From Desulfovibrio sp. 86 (GTDB lineage Bacteria; Desulfobacterota; Desulfovibrionia; Desulfovibrionales; Desulfovibrionaceae): 64,000 nucleotides of DNA. Under the pieces are notes generated by a model. That model saw only the letters and a program-made list of their open reading frames with translations. It was not told where the DNA came from and did not search any database. The translations under genes and the position numbers were made by a program. Where the stretch lies: contig NZ_LR738849.1 in the NCBI RefSeq assembly GCF_902702915.1, forward strand, positions 310,001-374,000, read 5' to 3'. Below are positions 35,420 to 43,553 of this stretch, in pieces; the stretch's first letter is position 1; every line of letters begins with the position of its first letter.

Positions 35420-36319
35420 ATGCCTACCCCTTTTTCACTCCCGGTCCTGCTGCTCGTGTTCGCCATCCTCTGCCCCGTGACGGGATCAGCGAATGATGCC
35501 GCCGACAACCGCGCCACGCCCGAACAACAAGCTGACGCGCCAGCCGAAACCGTTGCAAAAACCCTTGCCCCGTCGCCCGGACCCGAACCGGGCCATACTG
35601 AGGAACAGGCCTCCAACAAAGAGCGGGCCGAAAAAACGCTTCAGCAACAGGCGGGAGGCAACAGCGAGGCCATTGATGCGAACAGCGCCACGCCGCCAGA
35701 GACACCCGCCGAGGCCCTGCCGCCCACGCTGCACCCGCAAGAACTGCCGCCGCTCAAAGAAATGATAACGTCTGGCTTTGGCCCGCGCCGCATGCCCACA
35801 TGGCTGAGCCGCCGTGGCATGGTGGTGCGGGACCACACCGGCATCGACCTGCGCGCCCACCAGAACTGGCCGGTAGTGGCCTTTCGCGGCGGCACGGTCA
35901 TCCTCGCGGGCAATGACGGAATGTCGGGCATTGTGGTGGACATCCGCCAGGATGACGGCATGACGGCGCGTTACGCCCATTTGGGAAAAACGCTGGTGCG
36001 CAAAGGGCAGGAGGTAACGCAGGGGACGCCCGTGGGGTTGGTGGGCTGCACAGGCCGCACAACCGGCGCTCATCTGCACTTCGGCCTGCGGGACGCTTCG
36101 GGCAAGCTTGTGGACCCGCTGCCCTTCCTCAGCAGGGGCGAAGACCTTTTGCGCCCGGCCCCGGAAGACATACCGGATCAACTCACGCCGCAAACCTGCG
36201 GCCCAGTGACGCGGGGGCCTGACGGCCGCCCGGCGCGGGCGGGGCGCAGCCTCAAGGATCTCAAGGCGCTTGAAAATTTTGCTCCGCCGCCCATCCCCCT
36301 CTGGAAGGAACGGCGCTGA
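35420..36319 (+). CDS. M23 family (LytM-type) metallopeptidase, secreted
   Basis: 299 residues from ATG 35420, chosen because it starts a signal peptide (PTPFSLPVLLLVFAILCPVTG). The open frame extends 189 bases upstream without signal-like sequence. A low-complexity Ala/Glu/Gln/Pro linker covers about 25-110. The peptidase domain (about 115-260) has RDHTGIDLRA and HLHFGL, carrying the zinc ligands of active LytM enzymes, so it is probably a genuine peptidoglycan endopeptidase rather than an inactive activator. Periplasmic. Confidence 0.88.
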   Translation: MPTPFSLPVLLLVFAILCPVTGSANDAADNRATPEQQADAPAETVAKTLAPSPGPEPGHTEEQASNKERAEKTLQQQAGGNSEAIDANSATPPETPAEALPPTLHPQELPPLKEMITSGFGPRRMPTWLSRRGMVVRDHTGIDLRAHQNWPVVAFRGGTVILAGNDGMSGIVVDIRQDDGMTARYAHLGKTLVRKGQEVTQGTPVGLVGCTGRTTGAHLHFGLRDASGKLVDPLPFLSRGEDLLRPAPEDIPDQLTPQTCGPVTRGPDGRPARAGRSLKDLKALENFAPPPIPLWKERR

Positions 36320-36384
36320 CAGCCAGTTGTGCAACAGCTCTTTGGCTTATGGGGTTACGGCCTGGCGCAGTTCGGTCTGCGAAA

Positions 36385-36456
36385 TTCGGTCCGGCGCGCT
36401 ATGCCCGAAGCAGTTCGGCCCGGAGCGGTTCGGCCCGGCGCATTATGCCCGGGCGT
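36385..36456. repeat. Degenerate direct repeats
   Basis: TTCGGTCCGGCGCGCTATGC is repeated about 45 bases later as TTCGGCCCGGCGCATTATGC, with a GTTCGGCCCGGAGCG unit in between. The last part overlaps the 3' end of the small membrane protein gene on the other strand. Confidence 0.6.
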
Positions 36457-36826
36457 TTCTTCTGCCCCTTTTTCGCGCCGCACCTGGGCGTTGCGAGTTT
36501 TGCCTGTGGGCGGTCAGCAGTGCCAGACCGAGCGTGAGCAGCATCTGCCCGGCAAACAGCGTGGGATCACGGTCCATAACGGCGGCCCCGCATACGAGCG
36601 CCGCCCCCGCCGCCATAAGAAGTCTGCGCCGAAAATACAGGCCCAGAGCCTGAACGCTGATTCCCAAAACCAGCATCAGGCCCCAGGCCCATAAAAAAGC
36701 AGCGTCGGAAGACAGCCAGTACACCTGCGGCTGATCCGCCAACAGCAGCCCTGCGGCAGAAACGCCACCACCGCTGCCGTGAAGCAGTTTTTCAGCGGCG
36801 TCGGCCATAACAGGGCTGTCCGGCAC
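36443..36826 (-). CDS. Small membrane protein of unknown function
   Basis: 127 residues if started at the GTG (36824-36826), three bases after the prmA stop; an ATG six codons later (36808) is equally possible. Two to three hydrophobic segments (AAFLWAWGLMLVLGISVQALG, LLMAAGAALVCGAAV, and AGQMLLTLGLALLTA) and a basic C-terminus. Its closeness to prmA suggests co-transcription. No family recognised. Confidence 0.6.
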   Translation of the reverse strand: MPDSPVMADAAEKLLHGSGGGVSAAGLLLADQPQVYWLSSDAAFLWAWGLMLVLGISVQALGLYFRRRLLMAAGAALVCGAAVMDRDPTLFAGQMLLTLGLALLTAHRQNSQRPGAARKRGRRNARA

Positions 36827-36829
36827 AGG

Positions 36830-37678
36830 CTATTCCCACACCAGGGCGCACCATTCCCCGTCCAGAACGCGGCGGGGCTTGGGCAGGCACTGGGCCGTAT
36901 AGGCTTCTTCCACGCTGTCGGCCTGAATCTCCAGCAGCCCAGAAAGGATAAGGCATGCGCCGGGCTTGCAGGCGCGCACGATCAGCGGCGCAAGCTCGAT
37001 CAGCGGGCGGGCCAGAATATTGGCCAGCACGAGATCATAGGTTTTGCCCGGCACGGCATCTATGCTGCCCTGCCGCACTTCAAAGTCTTCCACATGATTG
37101 AGCACGCGGTTTTCCAGAGCGTTTTCCACCGCGAGGACATCAATGTCGAGTCCTTCGCCCTTGAGCCCGCTTTTGCAGCAGGCAATGCCAAGCACGCCGG
37201 AGCCTGTACCCAGGTCCAGAAAAGTTTCGCCCGGCGACACGCGCCCGGCGTCGAGCAGGTCGCTCAGCACCATAAGGCACAGGGCTGTGGTCGCATGATG
37301 CCCCGTGCCGAAAGCGCTTTTGGGTTCAATAAGCACTTTTGTGCGGTCAGGAAAGTCCTCACTGTCGGCCAGCCAGGGGGGCAAGACCACAAAGCGCCTG
37401 CCGCAGGGCACGGGCGTGAAAAACTGCCGCCAGGCAGCCAGCCAATCCTGCGCTTCAAGCTCGTGGACAGTACATTTTGCGCCGGGAATGCGCCCTTCGA
37501 TGACGCTGCGCAAACCCGCAATGAAGTCGGCATTCTCGCAATGCACGCGAAAGCGGCTTTCGCCCGTGGGCAAGCTTTCTTCTTCCCACCCAAAGGACAC
37601 TTCAAGGGTCAGAAGGCCCACGGCAAGGTCATAGGCATCTTCGCCCACAATTATCTCAAGCTGAAAAATAGTGTTCAT
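36830..37678 (-). CDS. prmA: Ribosomal protein L11 methyltransferase
   Basis: 282 residues from the ATG at 37676-37678; upstream open frame rejected as repetitive and non-coding. The C-terminal SAM-binding domain contains EPKSAFGTGHHATT (typical of PrmA), LDLGTGSGVLGIA (motif I) and LVLANILARPL (NxxL motif). It trimethylates L11 in the cytoplasm. Downstream, 3 bases away, lies a small membrane protein gene. Confidence 0.93.
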   Translation of the reverse strand: MNTIFQLEIIVGEDAYDLAVGLLTLEVSFGWEEESLPTGESRFRVHCENADFIAGLRSVIEGRIPGAKCTVHELEAQDWLAAWRQFFTPVPCGRRFVVLPPWLADSEDFPDRTKVLIEPKSAFGTGHHATTALCLMVLSDLLDAGRVSPGETFLDLGTGSGVLGIACCKSGLKGEGLDIDVLAVENALENRVLNHVEDFEVRQGSIDAVPGKTYDLVLANILARPLIELAPLIVRACKPGACLILSGLLEIQADSVEEAYTAQCLPKPRRVLDGEWCALVWE

Positions 37679-38177
37679 GCTCCATCTCTGTTTTGCTGTG
37701 ACAGGTCGAAAATCCCTTTCACCATGCCAGATTTTGCCTTTGCGGTCGAGTGCGTCCTGTCGGTGCGGCCCGGAATCCGGGCGACGCGCCTGCCTGATGC
37801 ATGGCCCGATGCATGGCCCCATTCCTGGCCTCGCGCAACCATCTGTCGCGGAATCACATGCCGTATTGCCATGCAGGGCAATTCCGAGTAAAAAAATGGA
37901 TTGCAAGCCCGCTGTAATCCGCCTTTTTCCAGAGCACTTTCACCTTGAAACGCCTCTGGGGACTGCGGGATCAGGCGCTCGCCGTAAAGGCGCAAGCGCA
38001 GCTTGAGCCTGTGCCCGCAAGGCTTGCCTGAACCGTTGACGGAACCGTCTTCCGGGGCAGGACAGCCTTGCCACGGATGCAGCACCGCTAGTTATCTGCA
38101 CTGTTACGCGCCGAAGCGGCGTGTCAAAAATTTTGGGAACCTACGTTCTCAAAGGTACTTTGCTCCAAGGAAAACAC
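37679..38177. other. Intergenic region with several hairpins before the methyltransferase / YcaO genes
   Basis: About 500 bp between divergent genes. 37795-37830 repeats GATGCATGGCCC in tandem. From 37929 onward there are successive inverted repeats: CCAGAG/CTCTGG (37929-37959, like a family B end hairpin), GCGCTCGCC/GGCGCAAGCGC (37975-37999), GACGG/CCGTC near 38038-38049, and CGCGCC/GGCGTG near 38107-38122. It may be a structured 5' leader; no known riboswitch class fits. Confidence 0.45.
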
Positions 38178-38900
38178 ATGCCCACAAGCACGGAAGAACT
38201 GGAAAACCTTCTCGCCGTGATCCGCGACGATTTTGATGTGGATTTCGAGCCCATGCAGGTTGATGAAAATCCCCTGCAAATCCTGTCCATCCATAACATG
38301 CAGTCTCACCTGGACAAGCTGCTGCAAAAACGCGCCATCCGCGATCCGCTGAAAGACCTGCCCCTCTGGGCCAAGGTATGGCCCGGCTCCTTTGTGCTGG
38401 GTCGCCTGCTGCGTAAATACGAACCGCAGGGTAAAAGCCTGCTGGAACTGGGCGCGGGCTGTGGCGTGCTCAGCCTTGTGGCGGCCCGCTACGGCTTCAG
38501 CCGCATCGTGCTCAGCGACGTGGTTGAGGAGGCCCTGCGCTTTGCCCGTGCCAACGTATTGCGCAACGACCTTCAGGACATCGTGGAAGTCGCCCGCGTG
38601 GATGTGACCGCCCCTGGCCGCGACCCGCGTTTCAGCCAGGGATTTGACATCATGGCCGCTTCGGAAATTCTTTATCTTGAAGAACTGCACAGACCGCTGG
38701 TAAAGTTTGTTGACCGCCATCTGGCCCCAGGCGGCAAGGCCCTGTTCTGCACAGACATGGCCCGCGCCAAACCCCATTTCGCCAAGCTGGCCGCGAAAAC
38801 TTTCAAGGTGACCGAAGGCCGCATTGGCGTCAAAACTCACGATGATAACGGCGAGGAACAACGCCGCATTTACAGCATCCTGATTCTGGAGCGCTCATGA
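38178..38900 (+). CDS. Class I SAM-dependent methyltransferase
   Basis: 240 residues from ATG 38178 (CAAGG upstream). SAM-binding motif I is LLELGAGCGVLSLVAARYG (about 87-105), with IVLSDVVEEALRFARANV (motif II) and FDIMAASEILYLEELHRPL (motif IV region). The arrangement resembles the methyltransferase-16/METTL20-21-like group that modifies protein lysines, but this is only pattern similarity. Its last codon overlaps the start of the YcaO-TPR gene (ATGA), so the two proteins are made in fixed proportion and probably act on the same target. Confidence 0.85.
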   Translation: MPTSTEELENLLAVIRDDFDVDFEPMQVDENPLQILSIHNMQSHLDKLLQKRAIRDPLKDLPLWAKVWPGSFVLGRLLRKYEPQGKSLLELGAGCGVLSLVAARYGFSRIVLSDVVEEALRFARANVLRNDLQDIVEVARVDVTAPGRDPRFSQGFDIMAASEILYLEELHRPLVKFVDRHLAPGGKALFCTDMARAKPHFAKLAAKTFKVTEGRIGVKTHDDNGEEQRRIYSILILERS

Positions 38901-40633
38901 ACAGCCACCTGCCTTGCATTCATCTGGCCCCCTGCCCCAAGGGCTATACCCGCGACCTCGACAAGACCATGAGCCCGCCGCAGACCATTGCGCGCGTGAA
39001 GCAACGTCTGGCTGAGGCCGACCTGGACATTCTGGCCCGCACCACAAGGGTGGACGTGAACCGGCTGGGCATTCCCGTATTTTTGAGCGTGTGCGGCGCG
39101 GATGCCCGGCGCGTCATGCCCACCCGCAAACAGATGGGCAAGGGTTCCTCACCGGAGCAGGCCGAAGCATCTGCCCTTATGGAGCTGATGGAACGCTTTG
39201 CCTTTTTCAGCTTCTGGCAGGATCGCCCGTACATGGTGCGCGCCACGTGGAGCGAGGCTGAAGCCCGCTTTGGCGAAGCCCTGCTGCCTCTGGATGAAAT
39301 GCTGCGCTCTGTCAACGAAGAGATGGACGCCACAAAAGCGCGCAGGGTGCTGGACCTTATCAGTTGGAACTTCTATCCGGCCACGCGCCTGCCCGATGAA
39401 AGCACGGTATGGCTGCCCCTTGACTGGTTCAAGCTGCTGGGCGAATTCAACGGCACCTCGGCGGGCAACAGCGCGGAGGAATCCCTGCTTCAAGGCCTCA
39501 GCGAACTGATCGAACGCCACGTCTGCTGCCTGGTGGACCGCGAACGCCTCGCCACCCCCACCATTGATCCCGCCACCTGCCAGGATCCCGTGCTCTGCCA
39601 GCTGCTTGAAGCTTTTGCCAGAGAAGGCGTGCACATCATACTCAAGGACTTTTCCCTGAACATGCCCCTGCCCACGGTGGCGGCCATTGCCTGGGATCCG
39701 TCCACACTGGGCCAGAGTTCGGAAATCGTGTTCACGGCGGGCACGGCGGCCTCTCCGGCCAAGGCGGCCATCCGCGCCGTCACCGAAGTGGCCCAGCTTG
39801 CGGGAGATTTTTGCACCAGCGCCTGCTACGAAGCGTCCGGCCTGTCCAAGTTCAACACCCTTCAAGAAGCGGCGTGGCTGTTCGAAGGCCCCTCCGTCAG
39901 CCTGGACAGCCTGCCCACGGTGGAAGACAGCGACATCCGGCAGGAACTGCTCACGGCTCTCGACGGCTTGCGCCCCATGACCATGTACGCGGTGGAAACG
40001 ACCCATCAGCGCCTTGGCATTCCCACGCACTATACCATCGTGCCCGGCATGGCCTTCAGGGAGCGTGACCGCAATCAGAGCCTGGGCCTTTTTGTAGGCC
40101 GCAAGCTGGTGGAAGAGGCCGATGCCGCCACCGCTCTGGACGGCCTCAAGGTTCTTGAAGAATGCTATCCCAAGGCGCATTTTCTGCCTTTTTTCAGGGG
40201 AATGCTGGCCCTGCGCGCCGAGGACTGGACCAGTGCCCGCGATCTGTTCGCCGAGGCCATGCCCCTGCAGCCCGACGCTGACGCCAAGGCTCTGGCGGCC
40301 TTTTATCAGGGGTATACCGACACCCTTCAGGGCCAGTGGGCCGAAGCCATCCCCGCACTGGCCAAGGCTGTGGAACTGTGCCCGGAAATGAAGGAATACG
40401 GAAACCTTCTGGGCGTGGCCCATTTCAAGACCGGCAACTACGCAATGGCTGCCGATGCTTTTGCCGCCGTGCTGCGCGTGGACAAGGGCTCTGCCATGGA
40501 TCTGGCAAACCTTGGCCTGTGCGAAAAATTCATGGGCAAGAATGATGAAGCCTGGCGGCATCTGACCGCGGCGCTTGAACTAGATCCCGGTCTGGATTTT
40601 GCCCGGCAGCATCTGGCCCAGTTGGAGGGATAA
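38897..40633 (+). CDS. YcaO-domain protein with C-terminal TPR repeats
   Basis: 578 residues. The YcaO domain covers about 1-400, and its three ATP-site segments are recognisable: GKGSSPEQAEASALMELMERF (about 82-102), NSAEESLLQGLSELIERH (about 190-207) and AIRAVTEVAQLAGDF (about 293-307). The ExxxR pattern of the catalytic helix is intact, so the kinase-like activity on peptide backbones (cyclodehydration or thioamidation) is plausible. Residues about 412-578 form three to four tetratricopeptide repeats, a protein-binding scaffold. No precursor peptide, E1-like partner, TfuA or dehydrogenase gene is beside it. Coupled to the methyltransferase gene upstream. Confidence 0.88.
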   Translation: MNSHLPCIHLAPCPKGYTRDLDKTMSPPQTIARVKQRLAEADLDILARTTRVDVNRLGIPVFLSVCGADARRVMPTRKQMGKGSSPEQAEASALMELMERFAFFSFWQDRPYMVRATWSEAEARFGEALLPLDEMLRSVNEEMDATKARRVLDLISWNFYPATRLPDESTVWLPLDWFKLLGEFNGTSAGNSAEESLLQGLSELIERHVCCLVDRERLATPTIDPATCQDPVLCQLLEAFAREGVHIILKDFSLNMPLPTVAAIAWDPSTLGQSSEIVFTAGTAASPAKAAIRAVTEVAQLAGDFCTSACYEASGLSKFNTLQEAAWLFEGPSVSLDSLPTVEDSDIRQELLTALDGLRPMTMYAVETTHQRLGIPTHYTIVPGMAFRERDRNQSLGLFVGRKLVEEADAATALDGLKVLEECYPKAHFLPFFRGMLALRAEDWTSARDLFAEAMPLQPDADAKALAAFYQGYTDTLQGQWAEAIPALAKAVELCPEMKEYGNLLGVAHFKTGNYAMAADAFAAVLRVDKGSAMDLANLGLCEKFMGKNDEAWRHLTAALELDPGLDFARQHLAQLEG

Positions 40634-40676
40634 CCCGGCTGACGCCAGCCGGAGCAATTTCACCTTGAAATGTTTT

Positions 40677-40718
40677 GTGGGGGAGGCGACCCTTTTTCAA
40701 AAGGGTCGCCTCCCCCAC
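40677..40718. repeat. Family C repeat, copy C1
   Basis: Perfect palindrome GTGGGGGAGGCGACCCTTTT/AAAGGGTCGCCTCCCCCAC with a short loop, preceded by GAGCAATTTCACCTTGAAAT, which resembles family B ends. It lies after the YcaO-TPR gene and can act as its terminator. This copy lacks the extra G-run tail of C2-C4. Confidence 0.88.
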
Positions 40719-40807
40719 TCCGCCATCCATAAGCGACCCAGCGATGGTATTGCGTGGCGCGGGAGGAAATTAGTCAGGCAGATACATATCTTCAACAATC
40801 TGCCTTT

Positions 40808-40963
40808 AGGAAGCACTAAGTAAAGAGCTTCTTGGAAACGCGCAGTTATTTCGTTTGGCAAGGCGCGAATTTTTTTTGAAACAGGAGTGGACTCTTCCGT
40901 CCTCGACTGTTTCAAAAAAAATGAAGCAACGCCGCCAAACCAAATAACTGTGCGTTTCCCTAA
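40808..40963 (+). repeat. Family A repeat, copy A4
   Basis: AGGAAGCACTAAGTAAAGAGC, GGAAACGCGCAGTTATTTCG, the GAGTGGACTCTTCCGTCC core, GCAACGCCGCCAAAC, and TGCGTTTCCCTA. The final CTA is the TAG stop of the HlyD-type gene on the minus strand. It lies between convergent genes. Confidence 0.92.
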
Positions 40964-42150
40964 AAACCGTAAAATCCCAGTATACTGCGCGTCAGCACCA
41001 CGCAGCGGGCCGACGTGCCTGGCACGGGCAAGGGGTTGGCCCCAGGGTCAACGCTGATGCGCACCGGGACATACATTGCGGGCTTGGCCGCTCCATCAAC
41101 AGACTTGACCCCCTGCGCGCCTTGCTGACCAGTGGGGAGCGCCTGCGGCGCAAGAACATCCAGCACCGCGCCGCGCAGGCTCTGCCCGTCTTCAAGTTCA
41201 ATGCGGCAGGGCTGTCCGGCCTGGATGAAATCCGCTCCTTCGCCTATGAAATAGGCCTGAACCCAGTAATTTTCCGTTACCGAAGCCCCTTCGGGCAAAA
41301 GCAGAACCAGGGCTTCGCCACGCTGCGCCGGCTGACCGGCAACGCCCAAAACCCGCAGCACACGGCTGTCAACGGGCGCGTACAGATTGGCGTCCACCAC
41401 CACAGACGGCGTCGCCTGAGCACGGGAAGGCACGGGCGCGTACCGCTGCTGTGACGCCATCTGTTTGTAGCGCAGCATTTCCTGCCGGATGCGGCCAAGC
41501 TCCTGCTCCATGGCGGCGCGCATACGGCTGGCTTCTTCAAACTCCACCTTGGCCTGTTCCATATGCCTGCGGGCCTGCGCCTCGGCCTGACTGGCCTCGG
41601 CATACCTGCTTTTGCCGACGGATCGTTCACCGCCCTGGCTGTCAATGCCGCGCAGGCGCAATTGCAGCCGCACATGTGTGGACACGCGCTCCTGACGCAA
41701 CTGCAGCTTGGCGTCTTCTTCATTTCTGGCCAGAGCAAGACGGCGCACCATATCCTGTTCCGCATCCTGCGCGGCCTTCAGTCTGGCGGCGGTTTCTTCC
41801 ATGGTGGGCGGCCCGGCCATACCGCGCAAGGCTGCGGCTTCCCGCCCCGCCTCGCCAAGCCTGCCCTGATAGGCCCTGGCGTTCATGCGCAGCAGGGGCT
41901 GCCCGCGTCGCACCCTGTCCCCCTCCTTGACATAAAAAGCTTCCACCGGGGCGGAAAATTCCGGGGCGATCACATGCACCATGGCGTCCAGCATGGCCCG
42001 TTCGCTGGGCACACGCCCTTGGGCCAGCCACCAGAGCACGCCGACCGCGAGCAGCAACAAAAGCGCCCACAAAGGAATAAGGCGCAGCCACAAAGGCCGG
42101 GGACTGCCCTTTTTACGGGCGGGCATTTCGATATAAAGGGCTTCGGACAT
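40960..42150 (-). CDS. HlyD-type membrane fusion/adaptor protein
   Basis: 396 residues from the ATG at 42148-42150 with AAGGA before it. One membrane helix near residues 20-43 (LIPLWALLLLLAVGVLWWLA), then a biotinyl-lipoyl-like half (VIAPEFSAPVEAFYVKEGDRVRRGQPLLRM), a long coiled coil (about 100-240), and the second half of the lipoyl domain with barrel (DANLYAPVDSRVLRVLGVAGQPAQRGEALV). Such adaptors connect an inner-membrane pump to an outer-membrane channel. No ABC, MFS or RND partner is beside it. Its stop codon lies in repeat A4. Confidence 0.88.
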   Translation of the reverse strand: MSEALYIEMPARKKGSPRPLWLRLIPLWALLLLLAVGVLWWLAQGRVPSERAMLDAMVHVIAPEFSAPVEAFYVKEGDRVRRGQPLLRMNARAYQGRLGEAGREAAALRGMAGPPTMEETAARLKAAQDAEQDMVRRLALARNEEDAKLQLRQERVSTHVRLQLRLRGIDSQGGERSVGKSRYAEASQAEAQARRHMEQAKVEFEEASRMRAAMEQELGRIRQEMLRYKQMASQQRYAPVPSRAQATPSVVVDANLYAPVDSRVLRVLGVAGQPAQRGEALVLLLPEGASVTENYWVQAYFIGEGADFIQAGQPCRIELEDGQSLRGAVLDVLAPQALPTGQQGAQGVKSVDGAAKPAMYVPVRISVDPGANPLPVPGTSARCVVLTRSILGFYGF

Positions 42151-42331
42151 GACGATTCCTTGGCTTGAAGCGTGGCATTTGACCCTGAAAAATATATGCA
42201 GATACCGTACCAGATTTTGCAGCATGTTTATGGAAAACGCACTTTACAAGGACGGTGCCTACGCATACAAAGGCTGCAACGCCGCATTTCCCGGCTTCAA
42301 TGTCAAAACTCCGCCAGGAGAACACACCATC

Positions 42332-43042
42332 ATGTCCATCGCGCGTTTTTGCGTTCTGCTTTGTCTGGGCGGTCTGCTTTTTGGCTGCTCCACCCACCCT
42401 GTCGTTGTGGTTGAAAAAGATCAGTTTATCCGCATGGCCAGGGCCATGCCCAAGGAGCTCAAGGCTCGCAACCTGCTTGACGACCAGGGTTCCTATGTGG
42501 CCCCCATGTCGTTTGCTGGCTATAAAAGCTATGGCGATGTGCTTTTCCAGCGGCTTTCGCCATCGTTCATGTTTGGCGAGACCGCGCACGATGTGTACCT
42601 GGGCACCACCTTTGCCGCAACCATACTTCCTGACAGCCGCGTCAAGCACTGGGACAACGGTTTTAGCATCAGGCACGCCACGCAGACCCTTACCGTCAAT
42701 ATGGTGGCCATTGCCGACTGGAATAATGACGGACAGGATGAATGGATAGTTTCCTGCACGGTGGAACCACGCATGGGCGGAAAGACGCGCACCTACTACC
42801 TGCTCGTGCCCCCGCCGCAGAACAGCAGTGAAATACTCAAGGGCACCGTGGCCGCCATCAATGAATGCTTTGGCCTGTCCTGCACGGTCTTTATCCGCGA
42901 CAGTAAGATCATTGAACGCACCGCGTCCAACCCGCTTGTGCCGCCCACCGAGGTGCATGACGTGGTGCCCGGCTTGCAGCCCGTCACCGAGCCGCCCCAA
43001 AAGGGCCCCGCAAAAGGCGGCCTGGAAGAGCGCAACCTGTAG
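42332..43042 (+). CDS. Lipoprotein with an FG-GAP/VCBS-like calcium loop
   Basis: 236 residues from ATG 42332 (CAGGAG upstream). The signal peptide SIARFCVLLCLGGLLFGC ends in a lipobox (LFGC), so it is anchored by an acylated cysteine. The middle holds VAIADWNNDGQDEWIV, which looks like one FG-GAP/VCBS blade with a DxNxDGxxE calcium-binding loop. The C-terminus is Pro/Gly-rich. It is divergent from the HlyD-type adaptor gene, which may indicate a shared envelope role. No named family recognised. Confidence 0.75.
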   Translation: MSIARFCVLLCLGGLLFGCSTHPVVVVEKDQFIRMARAMPKELKARNLLDDQGSYVAPMSFAGYKSYGDVLFQRLSPSFMFGETAHDVYLGTTFAATILPDSRVKHWDNGFSIRHATQTLTVNMVAIADWNNDGQDEWIVSCTVEPRMGGKTRTYYLLVPPPQNSSEILKGTVAAINECFGLSCTVFIRDSKIIERTASNPLVPPTEVHDVVPGLQPVTEPPQKGPAKGGLEERNL

Positions 43043-43063
43043 GGTGAACCCACACCGCACAAC

Positions 43064-43095
43064 AAAAAAACCCCGGCCATGGCCGGGGTTTTTTT
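43064..43095. terminator. Bidirectional terminator
   Basis: AAAAAAACCCCGGCC/GGCCGGGGTTTTTTT with a two-base loop, between the lipoprotein gene and the convergent 54-residue gene. Confidence 0.92.
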
Positions 43096-43116
43096 GTCAG
43101 TGCTTCCTTAAATGCT

Positions 43117-43281
43117 CTAGTCACATACGCCGTCATGCTCCGCTCCGGCGGGCACGGTGCATGCTTCCTGACGTTTGCCGGTTCCGTTGCACTCAAAGCA
43201 GGTGGTATTATCCTGATTTTTCCCCGTGCCGGAGCAGGCGGGACAGGTGGTGTAGTCGTCGTTCATTTTTTTCTCAGCCAT
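43117..43281 (-). CDS. 54-residue protein with two CxxCxGxG motifs (DnaJ-type zinc finger)
   Basis: Reads MAEKKMNDDYTTCPACSGTG and continues KNQDNTTCFECNGTGKRQ, then a tail with two more cysteines (ACTVPAGAEHDGVCD). The two CxxCxGxG motifs form one DnaJ-like zinc site. A very strong ribosome binding site (AAAGGAGG) precedes the ATG at 43279-43281. The size and layout recall the Bacillus anti-TRAP protein, but homology cannot be claimed from this. Its TAG stop is part of a GCTCTAG repeat end. Confidence 0.8.
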   Translation of the reverse strand: MAEKKMNDDYTTCPACSGTGKNQDNTTCFECNGTGKRQEACTVPAGAEHDGVCD

Positions 43282-43399
43282 AGGAATCCTCCTTTTTCGG
43301 CTTATTGGTAATGCACCCTACCACACTTGCGGCAAAAGATACAGCCCGCCTGACGGCCAAAAGCCATCGGGCGGGCTGATGTAAGCGATCCGGTACTGG

Positions 43400-43553
43400 C
43401 TAGAGCATTTTAACTTTGAAAAAGTATAAATGCTCTAACGCTGCACGAAAGTGCAGCGCGCCACAACGTGGCGTGGATTCAGCCGCAAATCGCATTTACG
43501 GCTGAATGAGACCTTTGAAATGTGAAGCATTTCAAAGGTAATCTGGTCTAGAG
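43400..43553. repeat. Family B repeat, copy B2 (reverse of B1)
   Basis: The reverse complement of B1, with the same five hairpins in the reverse order. Differences fall in paired positions: the GCTGTAC/GTACAGC stem of B1 is GCTGCAC/GTGCAGC here, and the AACTTTG/CAAAGTT stem is ACCTTTG/CAAAGGT. It lies between the 54-residue zinc-finger gene and uraA. Confidence 0.88.

Noticed and set aside
37679..37906. N-terminal extension of prmA by 76 codons
   Set aside because: The extension is Arg/Pro/Cys-rich, contains a tandem GATGCATGGCCC repeat, and PrmA proteins start at MNTIFQLE-like sequences.
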